The translations under genes were made by a program, and so were the position numbers. This document shows, one piece after another, positions 1-5,391 of a stretch of 5,391 nucleotides of DNA (positions within the stretch are counted from its first letter, which is position 1; every line of letters begins with the position of its first letter). Where the stretch lies: contig SBHH01000239.1 in assembly GCA_006226265.1 (NCBI GenBank), positions 1 through 5,391 of the forward strand, in the 5' to 3' direction. The notes beneath the pieces were generated by a model, which made no database searches, was not told the DNA's origin, and worked only from the letters and a program-made list of their open reading frames with translations. This DNA is from Alphaproteobacteria bacterium (GTDB taxonomy: Bacteria; Pseudomonadota; Alphaproteobacteria; Sneathiellales; Sneathiellaceae).

Positions 1-30
1 TATGATGATGCGACTCCCGGCATTTAACTA

Positions 31-50
31 TTGCCAGAAGGGAAATTCCA
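31..50 (+). repeat. Copy 1 of a motif shared by both promoter regions
   Basis: TTGCCA, four bases, then GGAAATTCCA. The same two blocks with three bases between them recur at 5310-5328, upstream of the opposite-strand operon. This copy overlaps the -35 element and spacer of the CMD-gene promoter. It could be a regulator-binding site or partly a coincidence of a -35-like hexamer next to an AT-rich palindrome. Confidence 0.4.
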
Positions 51-60
51 TTCATATAAA
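31..60 (+). promoter_or_regulatory. Predicted sigma70-type promoter of the CMD-family gene
   Basis: A -35 hexamer TTGCCA (31-36, 5 of 6 matches to TTGACA) and a -10 hexamer TATAAA (55-60, 5 of 6 matches to TATAAT) are separated by 18 bp. This puts the transcription start near 67 and leaves a leader of about 38 nt before the ATG at 105. The spacer holds the near-palindrome GGAAATTCC (41-49), so a protein bound there would sit directly on RNA polymerase's site. A small dyad TGGT-CGA-ACCA (68-78) lies at the expected start point. The hexamers and spacing are read directly; promoter activity and operator function are inferred. Confidence 0.6.
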
Positions 61-92
61 AATAAATTGGTCGAACCATAAATAATCATAAC

Positions 93-98
93 AGGGAG
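93..98 (+). promoter_or_regulatory. Ribosome binding site of the CMD-family gene
   Basis: AGGGAG ends six bases before the ATG at 105, in an A-rich leader. It fixes this start over the in-frame alternatives further in. Confidence 0.75.
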
Positions 99-104
99 AA
101 AAAC

Positions 105-521
105 ATGACCGATCAGAACAAAGGCGGTTTCAGCGATAAAAACTGTGAGAAAATCCATCACCTTCACGAATTGCGGCAAGGCATTTTCGGGCGCTTCGAT
201 CTTGAAAAATCGGCTTTCGCAAGATGGGCGAGCCTGGATGAGGATCTCGCCGTCAAGGTTTCGGAATTTTTTGTGGGCGGGCTCTATCAGCGCGAGGTCT
301 TGTCCCAGCGCGAACGCGAGCTTTGCGCCGTTGCGGCGCTGACTGCCATCCGTGCGGAAAAGGAATTGAAAGCCCATATCCGGGCCGCCCGGAATGTCGG
401 CGCGTCCAGAGAAGATATCGCCGAGGTGATTTTCCAGATGATCACCTATGCCGGGATGCCCGCCTTTGTCGAGGCGCTCGATGTGGCCGTCGAGGTTTTT
501 GAAAATGAAACGGAGAGCTGA
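105..521 (+). CDS. Carboxymuconolactone decarboxylase (CMD) family protein
   Basis: A 138-aa soluble, mostly helical protein, full length for single-domain CMD proteins (about 120-140 aa). Residues 68-123 carry the family core: an RE(R)EL helix (69-73), an EL-x2-H segment with His91, the EDIAEVIFQ helix (103-111), and the YAG-x-PA signature (115-120). It has no CxxC motif (Cys74 stands alone in this region), so it is not an AhpD-type peroxidase/disulfide reductase and resembles the PcaC-like group. PcaC decarboxylates 4-carboxymuconolactone in the protocatechuate ortho pathway, but no other ortho-pathway gene is present, and the family includes many members of unknown reaction. It has its own promoter, an AGGGAG ribosome site, and converges on the catabolic operon with only 5 bp between stops. 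A role in decarboxylating or isomerising an intermediate of the neighbouring pathway is inferred. Family assignment is secure, substrate unknown. Confidence 0.88.
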   Translation: MTDQNKGGFSDKNCEKIHHLHELRQGIFGRFDLEKSAFARWASLDEDLAVKVSEFFVGGLYQREVLSQRERELCAVAALTAIRAEKELKAHIRAARNVGASREDIAEVIFQMITYAGMPAFVEALDVAVEVFENETES

Positions 522-526
522 GGCGT

Positions 527-1543
527 CTAGGTTAGGCCAAGGAAGACGCTCGCGTTTTCATGCAAAAGACGGCTTTTTTCTTGCGCCGTCAGGTCAAGGT
601 CGTCAAGGCGGCCCGCCGGATTTCTGTCGTGAATGGTGAAGGGAAAATCACTCCCAAGGATCAGCCGGTCAGAGCCGAATTTCCGGATCAGATAGCCAAG
701 CGCATCCTTGTCATAAACCAGCGTATCGTAGTAAAGCCGCCGCGCCCCTTCCCTTGGATCCAGCGGGATTTCACTTCGGATGGCTTCGGAGATATCCCAG
801 ACATGGGCAAGCCGGGGCAGCAGCATCGCGAGCGCCCCGCCTCCATGGCTGAAGGCAATCCGCAAATTTGGATGCCGCGCAATCAGCCCGCCCGTCAGAA
901 CGGAGGCGGCCGAAAGCCCAACCTCACAAGGAAAGCCAAGCGCATTTGAAAGTTGTGTTGGTCCGACAAGCCGCTCCTTACCCAAGGGGTTGAGGGCATG
1001 AACGAAAATGCTGGCGGAAAGCGCTTCTGCCGCCTCAAAGAACGGTTCGAACTTCGGATCGCCTATCACCATTCCCGCGATATGAGTGCCGATTTCGACA
1101 CCGGCCAGGCCCTCGACTTTCACCAGCTTTTCAAGCGTTCTGATCGCCGCATCGATATTCTGAAGCGGCACCATGCCAAGGCCGGAAAATTGATCCGGCG
1201 CCTCAGCCACCATTGCGGCGATGGTCCCATTGACGTGATCACCGAGCTGGATCGCGGCTTTTTCCGGCATTCCGTGCGAAAGAAGAACCGGCATGGGCGA
1301 AAGGACCTGACGCGTAATCCCCATCTCCTCCATCGCCGCGAGCCGCGCCGCAACGGACCAGCAGCGATTATCCACCGCCCGGAACTGCTTGCCGGATATC
1401 ATTACATTGGCATGGCACTGATCCAAATGCTGCATGGAGGGCCAAGGGATATCGCCGCCCTCTGCAAGGGCCGGAAAGTTCTCCGGCACGATATGGGTAT
1501 GAAGATCGACGGCGCCGCAGCCGCAGGCACGGGCAGCACTCAT
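527..1543 (-). CDS. Amidohydrolase-family metal-dependent decarboxylase, ACMSD-like
   Basis: 338 aa, the usual length of the amidohydrolase_2/ACMSD family. Metal-site residues are all visible: D-x-H-x-H near the N-terminus (His15, His17), His182 on a beta strand, the SHGGG motif (His233), and GSDFPF (Asp299). The segment GKQFRAV places Arg55 where Pseudomonas 2-amino-3-carboxymuconate-6-semialdehyde decarboxylase has substrate-binding Arg51. LLPRLAHVW places Arg244 where ACMSD has Arg239, donated across the dimer. Conservation of both carboxylate-binding arginines favours a non-oxidative decarboxylase acting on a carboxylated muconate semialdehyde or a related dienoate or aromatic acid. The strand after the third ligand reads HALNP instead of ACMSD's HPW, so the substrate may differ. 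Its ATG overlaps the SDR stop as ATGA, so translation is probably coupled; it is the last gene of the operon. Alternatives are another decarboxylase of this family (gamma-resorcylate or 5-carboxyvanillate type) or a lactonase/hydrolase. Cytoplasmic; family firm, substrate not. Confidence 0.85.
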   Translation of the reverse strand: MSAARACGCGAVDLHTHIVPENFPALAEGGDIPWPSMQHLDQCHANVMISGKQFRAVDNRCWSVAARLAAMEEMGITRQVLSPMPVLLSHGMPEKAAIQLGDHVNGTIAAMVAEAPDQFSGLGMVPLQNIDAAIRTLEKLVKVEGLAGVEIGTHIAGMVIGDPKFEPFFEAAEALSASIFVHALNPLGKERLVGPTQLSNALGFPCEVGLSAASVLTGGLIARHPNLRIAFSHGGGALAMLLPRLAHVWDISEAIRSEIPLDPREGARRLYYDTLVYDKDALGYLIRKFGSDRLILGSDFPFTIHDRNPAGRLDDLDLTAQEKSRLLHENASVFLGLT

Positions 1544-2316
1544 GGCATTGCCGCGCCGCCGTTCACGCTCAGCACCTGGCCCGTAATAAAGCGGGCATCG
1601 TCGCTCGCGAGATATTCGACTGCACTCACAATTTCAGAAATTTCGACGGGACGACCTTTTGGAACAACGGCGAGAATGGCTTCTGCCAGTTCTGGCTTGG
1701 TTTTCATGGCCCCGGCCATGCGCGTGGTGTTGATGACGCAAGGAGCAACCGTGTTGATCGTGATGTCGTGAAGCGCAAATTCCTTGGCAAGCCCCACACT
1801 CATCCCCTCCACACCGCCTTTCGCAGCATTATATCCGGCATGGCCCGGAATACCGGTCCGGGTCGAATCTCCGCCGATATTGACAATTCGGCCATAGCTC
1901 CGCTTGACCATATGGTCGAGCGCCTGATGGCAGCAAAAGACCGTCGTCCAGAGATTGCGGTTGATGGTTTCGCGAAGGCTTTCCTCATCATGATCGAGAA
2001 AGGGCTGGATAATCCCGCTGCCCGCATTATTCACAAGAACATCAACCTGCCCCCACCGGTCAATCGCCGCCTGAACAAGCGTCGCGGCACCGGCCATGGT
2101 AGAAAGATCGCCGACCACTGCCTGAACCTCCGCCCCCGTTTCGGCCCGGATTTCTTCCGCAACCTCCTCGACGGCGGGCGTCAGATCGGAAATCACCATA
2201 CGCATGCCGTTTTCCGCAAAGCGGGTTGCGATGGCCGCGCCGAGGCCGCCAAGCCCCTTCCCCACACCGGTGACAATGGCAACACGCTCATCGGGCAGAT
2301 TTTTATTCTTGTTCAT
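1540..2316 (-). CDS. Short-chain dehydrogenase/reductase, BadH-like, with altered catalytic serine position
   Basis: 258 aa, a classical Rossmann SDR. The start at 2316 was chosen because AGGAAGAG lies just upstream and the family N-terminus (RVAIVTG) begins at residue 11; a longer reading would run into the aldolase gene. Cofactor motifs are TG at 16-17 followed by a Gly-rich loop about three residues longer than the usual TGxxxGxG, Asp70 (GDLS) and NNAG (96-99). Asn121, Tyr162 and Lys166 (YNAAK) of the catalytic tetrad are present. The position 13 residues before Tyr162, normally Ser, is Gly149 (IGGDS), with Ser151 nearby. Asp44 at the end of beta-2 (VISD) suggests NAD over NADP. Overall pattern, including FITGQVLSVNGG near the C-terminus, is closest from memory to BadH, which oxidises 2-hydroxycyclohexanecarboxyl-CoA. 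It follows the aldolase by 31 bp and overlaps the amidohydrolase by 4 bp. A hydroxyacid, hydroxyacyl-CoA or dihydrodiol substrate is plausible but unproven. Confidence 0.87.
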   Translation of the reverse strand: MNKNKNLPDERVAIVTGVGKGLGGLGAAIATRFAENGMRMVISDLTPAVEEVAEEIRAETGAEVQAVVGDLSTMAGAATLVQAAIDRWGQVDVLVNNAGSGIIQPFLDHDEESLRETINRNLWTTVFCCHQALDHMVKRSYGRIVNIGGDSTRTGIPGHAGYNAAKGGVEGMSVGLAKEFALHDITINTVAPCVINTTRMAGAMKTKPELAEAILAVVPKGRPVEISEIVSAVEYLASDDARFITGQVLSVNGGAAMP

Positions 2317-2320
2317 GAAT

Positions 2321-2328
2321 CTCTTCCT
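2321..2328 (-). promoter_or_regulatory. Ribosome binding site fixing the SDR start
   Basis: AGGAAGAG on the - strand ends four bases before the ATG at 2316. It lies in the 31-bp gap after the aldolase stop, and it decides against the longer in-frame reading that starts inside the aldolase gene. Confidence 0.7.
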
Positions 2329-2347
2329 GTTCTGACTGATTTGCCGG

Positions 2348-3382
2348 TTAGGCCCTGGCTTTTTCCTGATTGAGAATATCGAGCGCGACATCGACGATCA
2401 TATCCTCCTGCCCGCCGACCATGCGCCGCTTGCCAAGTTCCATAAGGATTTTTCGCGTATCGACACCATAGGTCTTTGTCGCATTTTCCGCATGCCGCAG
2501 GAAGCTTGAATAAACGCCCGCATAGCCAAGGCTGAGGCTTTCCCGGTCCACTCGGACGGGCTGGGTCTGCAAGGGGCGGATCAGATCATCCGCCGCATCC
2601 ATCAGCTTGTAAAGATCGCAGGCCGTCTCGATCCCCATCCGGTTCAAGACGGCGATCAGGACTTCAAGCGGCGCATTGCCCGCACCCGCGCCATTCCCGG
2701 CAAGAGAGGCATCCACCCGCGTCGCGCCTTCGCGGACCGCAACCACGGAATTTGCGACGCCAAGGCTGAGGTTATGATGGCAATGAATGCCGATCTCGGT
2801 TTCAGGCCGAAGGGCACCCCGCAATGCCTTCACCCGCTCTTCCACACCATCCATCATCAGGGCACCGGCCGAATCCGTCACATAGACGCATTCCGCGCCA
2901 TAGCTTTCCATCAGCAGGGCCTGCTTGACGAGCTGATCCGTCGGGATCATATGCGCCATCATCAAGAAGCCGACAGTGTCCATGCCCATGTTCCGGGCCG
3001 CCTCGATATGCTGCTTGGAGACATCGGCCTCCGTGCAGTGAGTGGCGATCCGGACGGACCGCGCGCCCGCATCAAAGGACTGCTTCAGATCGTGAATGGT
3101 GCCGATACCGGGCAGCAGGAGGACGGCGACACGGGCCTGCTCCACCACATCGCAAACCGCTTCGATCCATTCAAGATCGGAATGCAGGCCGAAGCCATAA
3201 TTGAAAGAGGTGCCGGTCAGGCCGTCGCCATGGCAAATTTCGATGGCATCGACCTTCGCCTCATCCAGCGCTTTTGCAATTTTTTGCACCGTCTCAATGC
3301 CATATTGGTGGCGCACCGCATGCATGCCATCGCGTAAAGTGACATCCTGAATGTAAAGCTTTCCGGGAGTATTTTTCTGCAT
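2348..3382 (-). CDS. dmpG: 4-hydroxy-2-oxovalerate aldolase (class II, divalent-metal dependent)
   Basis: 344 aa, matching DmpG/BphI/MhpE (about 340-345 aa). It cleaves 4-hydroxy-2-oxopentanoate to pyruvate and acetaldehyde. The [11 protein letters not shown] motif gives Arg17, Asp18 and His21. GIHCHHN gives His200 and His202, which with Asp18 bind the metal. Tyr291 lies in the C-terminal part, in the same numbering as DmpG. The N-terminal two thirds form an HMGL-like TIM barrel and the C-terminal third (roughly 260-340) is the DmpG communication domain that docks the dehydrogenase. The start is 2 bp after the acetaldehyde dehydrogenase stop, with an AGAAGG ribosome site (about 3393-3398) inside that gene, so synthesis of the two partners is closely coupled. 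This agrees with the known aldolase-dehydrogenase complex that channels acetaldehyde. All key residues are intact. Confidence 0.96.
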   Translation of the reverse strand: MQKNTPGKLYIQDVTLRDGMHAVRHQYGIETVQKIAKALDEAKVDAIEICHGDGLTGTSFNYGFGLHSDLEWIEAVCDVVEQARVAVLLLPGIGTIHDLKQSFDAGARSVRIATHCTEADVSKQHIEAARNMGMDTVGFLMMAHMIPTDQLVKQALLMESYGAECVYVTDSAGALMMDGVEERVKALRGALRPETEIGIHCHHNLSLGVANSVVAVREGATRVDASLAGNGAGAGNAPLEVLIAVLNRMGIETACDLYKLMDAADDLIRPLQTQPVRVDRESLSLGYAGVYSSFLRHAENATKTYGVDTRKILMELGKRRMVGGQEDMIVDVALDILNQEKARA

Positions 3383-3384
3383 CT

Positions 3385-4323
3385 TTACGACACCTTCTGC
3401 ATTGCCTTGGTTTCAATCCAGCGCTCAGCCACTTTCAGCGCGGCGGAGGTCATGATATCGAGATTTCCGGCATAGGCAGGCAGGTAATGCGCCGCCCCTT
3501 CCACCTCCAGAAAAACCGAGGTTTTAAGGCCGGACGCAAGGCCGATATCCGGGATATTGACCGGGTTGTTATCGCCGATGACTTCGAACTGGACTTCCTG
3601 TTTCAACCGGTAACCCGGAACATATTCCTGAACGGTCTTGACCATCCGATGGATGCTTTCCCGAATGGCGTCCTGATCCCCGCCCTGGCTCAGCGTAAAA
3701 ACCGTATCCCGCATGATAAGCGGCGGCTCCGCCGGATTAAGGACAATGATCGCTTTGCCCCGCTCCGCCCCGCCAACCGTCTCGATGGCGGCGCGGGTCG
3801 TTTCGGTGAATTCATCGATATTCGCGCGGGTCCCGGGGCCTGCGGACCGGGAGGATATAGAGGCGACAATTTCGCCATAAACCACCCGTTTCGTCGCCCG
3901 CCTGACCGCATGCACGATCGGGATGGTGGCCTGTCCGCCGCAGGTGACCATATTCATGTTTTTCTGCGAGAGATGCTCATCCATATTAACGGAGGGGATG
4001 ACGTAAGGACCGATTGCCGCCGGCGTCAGATCAATTACCTGCTTGCCGTCGCCCCGCAAAATCGCGTCATGGCGTTCATGGGTCTGGGCGGAAGTGGCAT
4101 CGAAAACCACCTCGATATCGGCGTAGCAATCAAGCTTTCGCAAGCCATCGATCCCCTCATGGGTCGTCGCGATCCCGAGGCGAGACGCCCGCGCAAGGCC
4201 ATCCGACGCCGGATCAATCCCGACCATGGCCCCCATTTCAAGCACATCGGACATTCTTTCGATCTTGATCATCAGATCCGTCCCGATATTGCCTGAGCCG
4301 ATAATTGCCGCTTTGGCTTTCAT
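3385..4323 (-). CDS. dmpF: Acetaldehyde dehydrogenase, acylating (acetyl-CoA forming)
   Basis: 312 aa, the standard DmpF/BphJ/MhpF length. It converts acetaldehyde, NAD+ and CoA to acetyl-CoA and NADH in the cytoplasm. The N-terminus carries the NAD-binding GSGNIGTD loop (9-16), followed by the family segment GIDPASDGL (35-43). Catalytic Cys128 sits in [11 protein letters not shown]. The C-terminal dimerisation/substrate part includes NPVNIPDIG (253-261) and [11 protein letters not shown] (285-295). AGAAGG (4331-4336) lies seven bases before the ATG. It sits between the hydratase (42-bp gap) and the aldolase (2-bp gap), the usual hydratase-dehydrogenase-aldolase order of meta-cleavage operons. 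No anomaly seen. A propionaldehyde role is also possible in this family, depending on the upstream substrate. Confidence 0.96.
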   Translation of the reverse strand: MKAKAAIIGSGNIGTDLMIKIERMSDVLEMGAMVGIDPASDGLARASRLGIATTHEGIDGLRKLDCYADIEVVFDATSAQTHERHDAILRGDGKQVIDLTPAAIGPYVIPSVNMDEHLSQKNMNMVTCGGQATIPIVHAVRRATKRVVYGEIVASISSRSAGPGTRANIDEFTETTRAAIETVGGAERGKAIIVLNPAEPPLIMRDTVFTLSQGGDQDAIRESIHRMVKTVQEYVPGYRLKQEVQFEVIGDNNPVNIPDIGLASGLKTSVFLEVEGAAHYLPAYAGNLDIMTSAALKVAERWIETKAMQKVS

Positions 4324-4365
4324 ATCCGTTCCTTCTTTCTGTTTATGCCGGATCGTGATTTAAAT

Positions 4366-5160
4366 TCAGGACGCCGCGAAAGCCGCCCGGACGGAGCCCA
4401 GCCCCTCGATCCGGGCTTCAACCACATCCCCGGGGGCTACGGGAACCATCGCCCCAAGGGCACCGGAAAGAATGATGTCTCCTTTTTTAAGCGGCCGCCC
4501 GACCCGCGCCATGACTTTCGCAAGCCAGAGAGCGGCCGTGATAGGACTTCCAAGACAGGCAACCCCCGCCCCCATCGAAACGGGCTCGCCCCGCCGCTCC
4601 ATGATCATGCCGCAGTTTCGAAGATCAAACTCGCCGAGCTTGCGCGGCTGATGCCCGAGGACGAATAGGCCGGAGGAAGCATTATCCGCAATCGTGTCCT
4701 GAATGCGGATATCCCAGTTGGCGATCCGGCTGCCGACGATTTCAATCGCCGCGACCGCATAATCGACCGCAGACATAATATCCGCCGTGGTCAAACGTTC
4801 CTCATCCAGATCCTGGCCCAAAATAAAGGCAATTTCCGCCTCGACTTTTGGCTGCTGCACCCTGCCGAGATCGACCGGTTCCCCGTCAGATACATCCATA
4901 TCCGCAAACAGCATGCCGTAATCCGGCTGATCCACCCCAAGCTGCGTCTGGACGGCTTTCGATGTCAGGCCGATCTTGCGACCGACCAGCCGCCGTCCTT
5001 CGGAAAGCCATTTTTCCGTATTCAAATTCTGTATCTGGTACGCCGCATCGACGTCACCATCCGGCAGCAGATCCCGTATCGGGGCACAAGGTGTGCCGGA
5101 AAGATGCGATTGATAAATGCTGGATGCTGCTTTTTCGATGTCCGCCTGTTTGACCGGCAT
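4366..5160 (-). CDS. dmpE: 2-oxopent-4-enoate (2-hydroxypenta-2,4-dienoate) hydratase
   Basis: 264 aa, typical for DmpE/XylJ/MhpD/BphH (about 260-270 aa). It adds water to 2-hydroxypenta-2,4-dienoate to give 4-hydroxy-2-oxopentanoate, the aldolase's substrate. GRKIGLTS (60-67, Lys62) is the family motif. Glu107 and Glu109 (KVEAEIAF) with Glu140 (AAIEIVGSR) are the expected metal ligands. DNASSGLFVLG (159-169) and ACLGSP (201-206) match hydratases better than the homologous 4-oxalocrotonate decarboxylases. The start at 5160 follows GAGG at a 5-base spacing and matches the family N-terminus; the open frame continues 52 codons upstream, but that stretch is AT-rich, has no family similarity and overlaps the probable operator. 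It is the first gene of the operon. Hydratase versus decarboxylase is called from memory of motifs. Confidence 0.93.
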   Translation of the reverse strand: MPVKQADIEKAASSIYQSHLSGTPCAPIRDLLPDGDVDAAYQIQNLNTEKWLSEGRRLVGRKIGLTSKAVQTQLGVDQPDYGMLFADMDVSDGEPVDLGRVQQPKVEAEIAFILGQDLDEERLTTADIMSAVDYAVAAIEIVGSRIANWDIRIQDTIADNASSGLFVLGHQPRKLGEFDLRNCGMIMERRGEPVSMGAGVACLGSPITAALWLAKVMARVGRPLKKGDIILSGALGAMVPVAPGDVVEARIEGLGSVRAAFAAS

Positions 5161-5234
5161 GGTTCCCTCGACCCTTTTATTCGTAGTTTTCGTTATGGCC
5201 CGGAAGACCGCAGCCGAAGAGAAAGGACACCGGC

Positions 5235-5261
5235 GTTTTGAAATAACGGAAATTTCAAAAC
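5235..5261. promoter_or_regulatory. Perfect 10-bp inverted repeat, probable operator
   Basis: GTTTTGAAAT (5235-5244), seven bases, then ATTTCAAAAC (5252-5261); the arms are exactly complementary. The half-sites are about 17 bp apart centre to centre, which suits a dimeric helix-turn-helix regulator. It lies 74 bp before the hydratase ATG and covers the expected start site of the -10-like hexamer next to it, a position typical of a repressor operator. It lacks a GC-rich stem followed by a T run, so a terminator is unlikely. The protein that binds it is unknown. Confidence 0.55.
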
Positions 5262-5262
5262 A

Positions 5263-5268
5263 GTTATA
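5263..5268 (-). promoter_or_regulatory. Possible -10 element of the operon promoter
   Basis: TATAAC on the - strand (5 of 6 matches to TATAAT) would start transcription near 5256, inside the inverted repeat. At 17-19 bp spacing, the -35 position reads AGGGTA, AAGGGT or CAAGGG, none close to TTGACA. If the promoter is real, it probably needs an activator or is intrinsically weak. Confidence 0.3.
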
Positions 5269-5309
5269 TCGCGCGTTTTTCCGGATACCCTTGTTGAATA
5301 CCTTCTGAC

Positions 5310-5328
5310 TTGCCAACCGGAAATTCCA
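5310..5328 (+). repeat. Copy 2 of the motif shared by both promoter regions
   Basis: TTGCCA, three bases, then GGAAATTCCA, matching 16 bases of the copy at 31-50 apart from the linker. It lies about 150 bp upstream of the operon's first codon, beyond the candidate -10, where an activator might bind. On this strand no good -10 follows at proper spacing (TATCCA is only 14 bp away), so unlike copy 1 it is not obviously a promoter. Confidence 0.35.
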
Positions 5329-5391
5329 GTATCCAGCGGCTTATCAATCCAGTATTTCTTGGGCAAAAGTATAAGGAAATTGCCGCCTGTA

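Larger units (their letters stand above)
5161..5391 (-). promoter_or_regulatory. Upstream regulatory region of the catabolic operon
   Basis: This AT-richer stretch has no convincing gene. It holds GAGGGA just before the hydratase ATG (5164-5169), a perfect inverted repeat (5235-5261), a -10-like hexamer on the - strand (5263-5268), a copy of the motif shared with the other promoter (5310-5328), and two copies of TCCAGTAT (5325-5332 and 5348-5355, 23 bp apart). A second -10-like hexamer, TATACT on the - strand, lies at 5368-5373, but its -35 region would fall outside the window. No sigma54 -24/-12 pair with correct spacing was seen. The regulator gene, if adjacent, lies beyond the right edge. 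Confidence 0.5.

Noticed and set aside
24..377. Antisense open frame opposite the CMD gene (117 codons)
   Set aside because: It lies over a gene with clear family motifs and its product shows no domain.
500..560. Bidirectional terminator between the convergent genes
   Set aside because: The 5-bp intergenic gap and its flanks show no GC-rich hairpin followed by a T run.
953..1771. Long + strand open frame (272 codons) opposite the amidohydrolase and SDR genes
   Set aside because: It has no recognisable domain, crosses two well-supported genes on the other strand, and is explained by GC-rich third positions leaving the antisense frame open. The same applies to + strand frames at 1768-2373, 2774-3337 and 3487-4296.
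2317..2391. N-terminal extension of the SDR by 25 residues
   Set aside because: It would overlap the aldolase's 3' end by 44 bp, is rich in basic residues unlike the family, and a good ribosome site precedes the internal ATG at 2316.
5117..5308. Small + strand open frame reading out of the hydratase start into the upstream region
   Set aside because: No ribosome site or recognisable motif was seen, and it overlaps both the hydratase start and the probable operator.
5161..5316. N-terminal extension of the hydratase by 52 residues
   Set aside because: The extension has no family similarity, contains the inverted repeat and -10-like element, and the ATG at 5160 has a well-placed ribosome site and gives the normal family length.
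5269..5391. Sigma54-type promoter, as used by some phenol and toluene meta operons
   Set aside because: No GG-N10-GC pair with the expected surrounding bases was found by eye on the - strand.

Overview
The window looks like a piece of a proteobacterial chromosome carrying an aromatic (or other cyclic compound) catabolic locus. GC content is moderate (mid-50s percent by eye), coding is dense, and start/stop junctions are tight. Codon use and protein style suggest an alphaproteobacterium, but that placement is a guess. No mobile element, RNA gene, CRISPR array or intrinsic terminator was found.

Layout: a short + strand gene (105-521) for a carboxymuconolactone decarboxylase (CMD)-family protein has its own convincing sigma70-type promoter (31-60). 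It converges, with 5 bp between stop codons, on a five-gene operon on the - strand. In transcription order the operon holds 2-oxopent-4-enoate hydratase (5160-4366), acylating acetaldehyde dehydrogenase (4323-3385), 4-hydroxy-2-oxovalerate aldolase (3382-2348), a BadH-like short-chain dehydrogenase (2316-1540), and an amidohydrolase of the ACMSD type (1543-527). Spacings are 42, 2, 31 and -4 bp, so one transcript is likely. The 231 bp upstream of the operon (5161-5391) is AT-richer and holds a perfect 10-bp inverted repeat beside a -10-like hexamer, the best operator candidate.

How the genes fit together: the first three enzymes form the classic lower meta-cleavage module (dmpEFG / mhpDFE / bphHJI). 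They convert 2-hydroxypenta-2,4-dienoate to 4-hydroxy-2-oxovalerate, then to pyruvate plus acetaldehyde, then to acetyl-CoA, with aldehyde channelled between the aldolase and the dehydrogenase. The last two operon genes are not part of the standard module. The amidohydrolase keeps the zinc ligands and both substrate-carboxylate arginines of 2-amino-3-carboxymuconate-6-semialdehyde decarboxylase, which suggests a carboxylated ring-fission product is decarboxylated. The SDR resembles 2-hydroxycyclohexanecarboxyl-CoA dehydrogenase but has Gly where the catalytic Ser is expected. No ring-cleavage dioxygenase, semialdehyde dehydrogenase/hydrolase, transporter or regulator is present, so the upper pathway lies outside the window and the substrate cannot be named.

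The two promoter regions at opposite ends of the locus share a motif, TTGCCA-N3/4-GGAAATTCCA, which hints at common regulation of the CMD gene and the operon.
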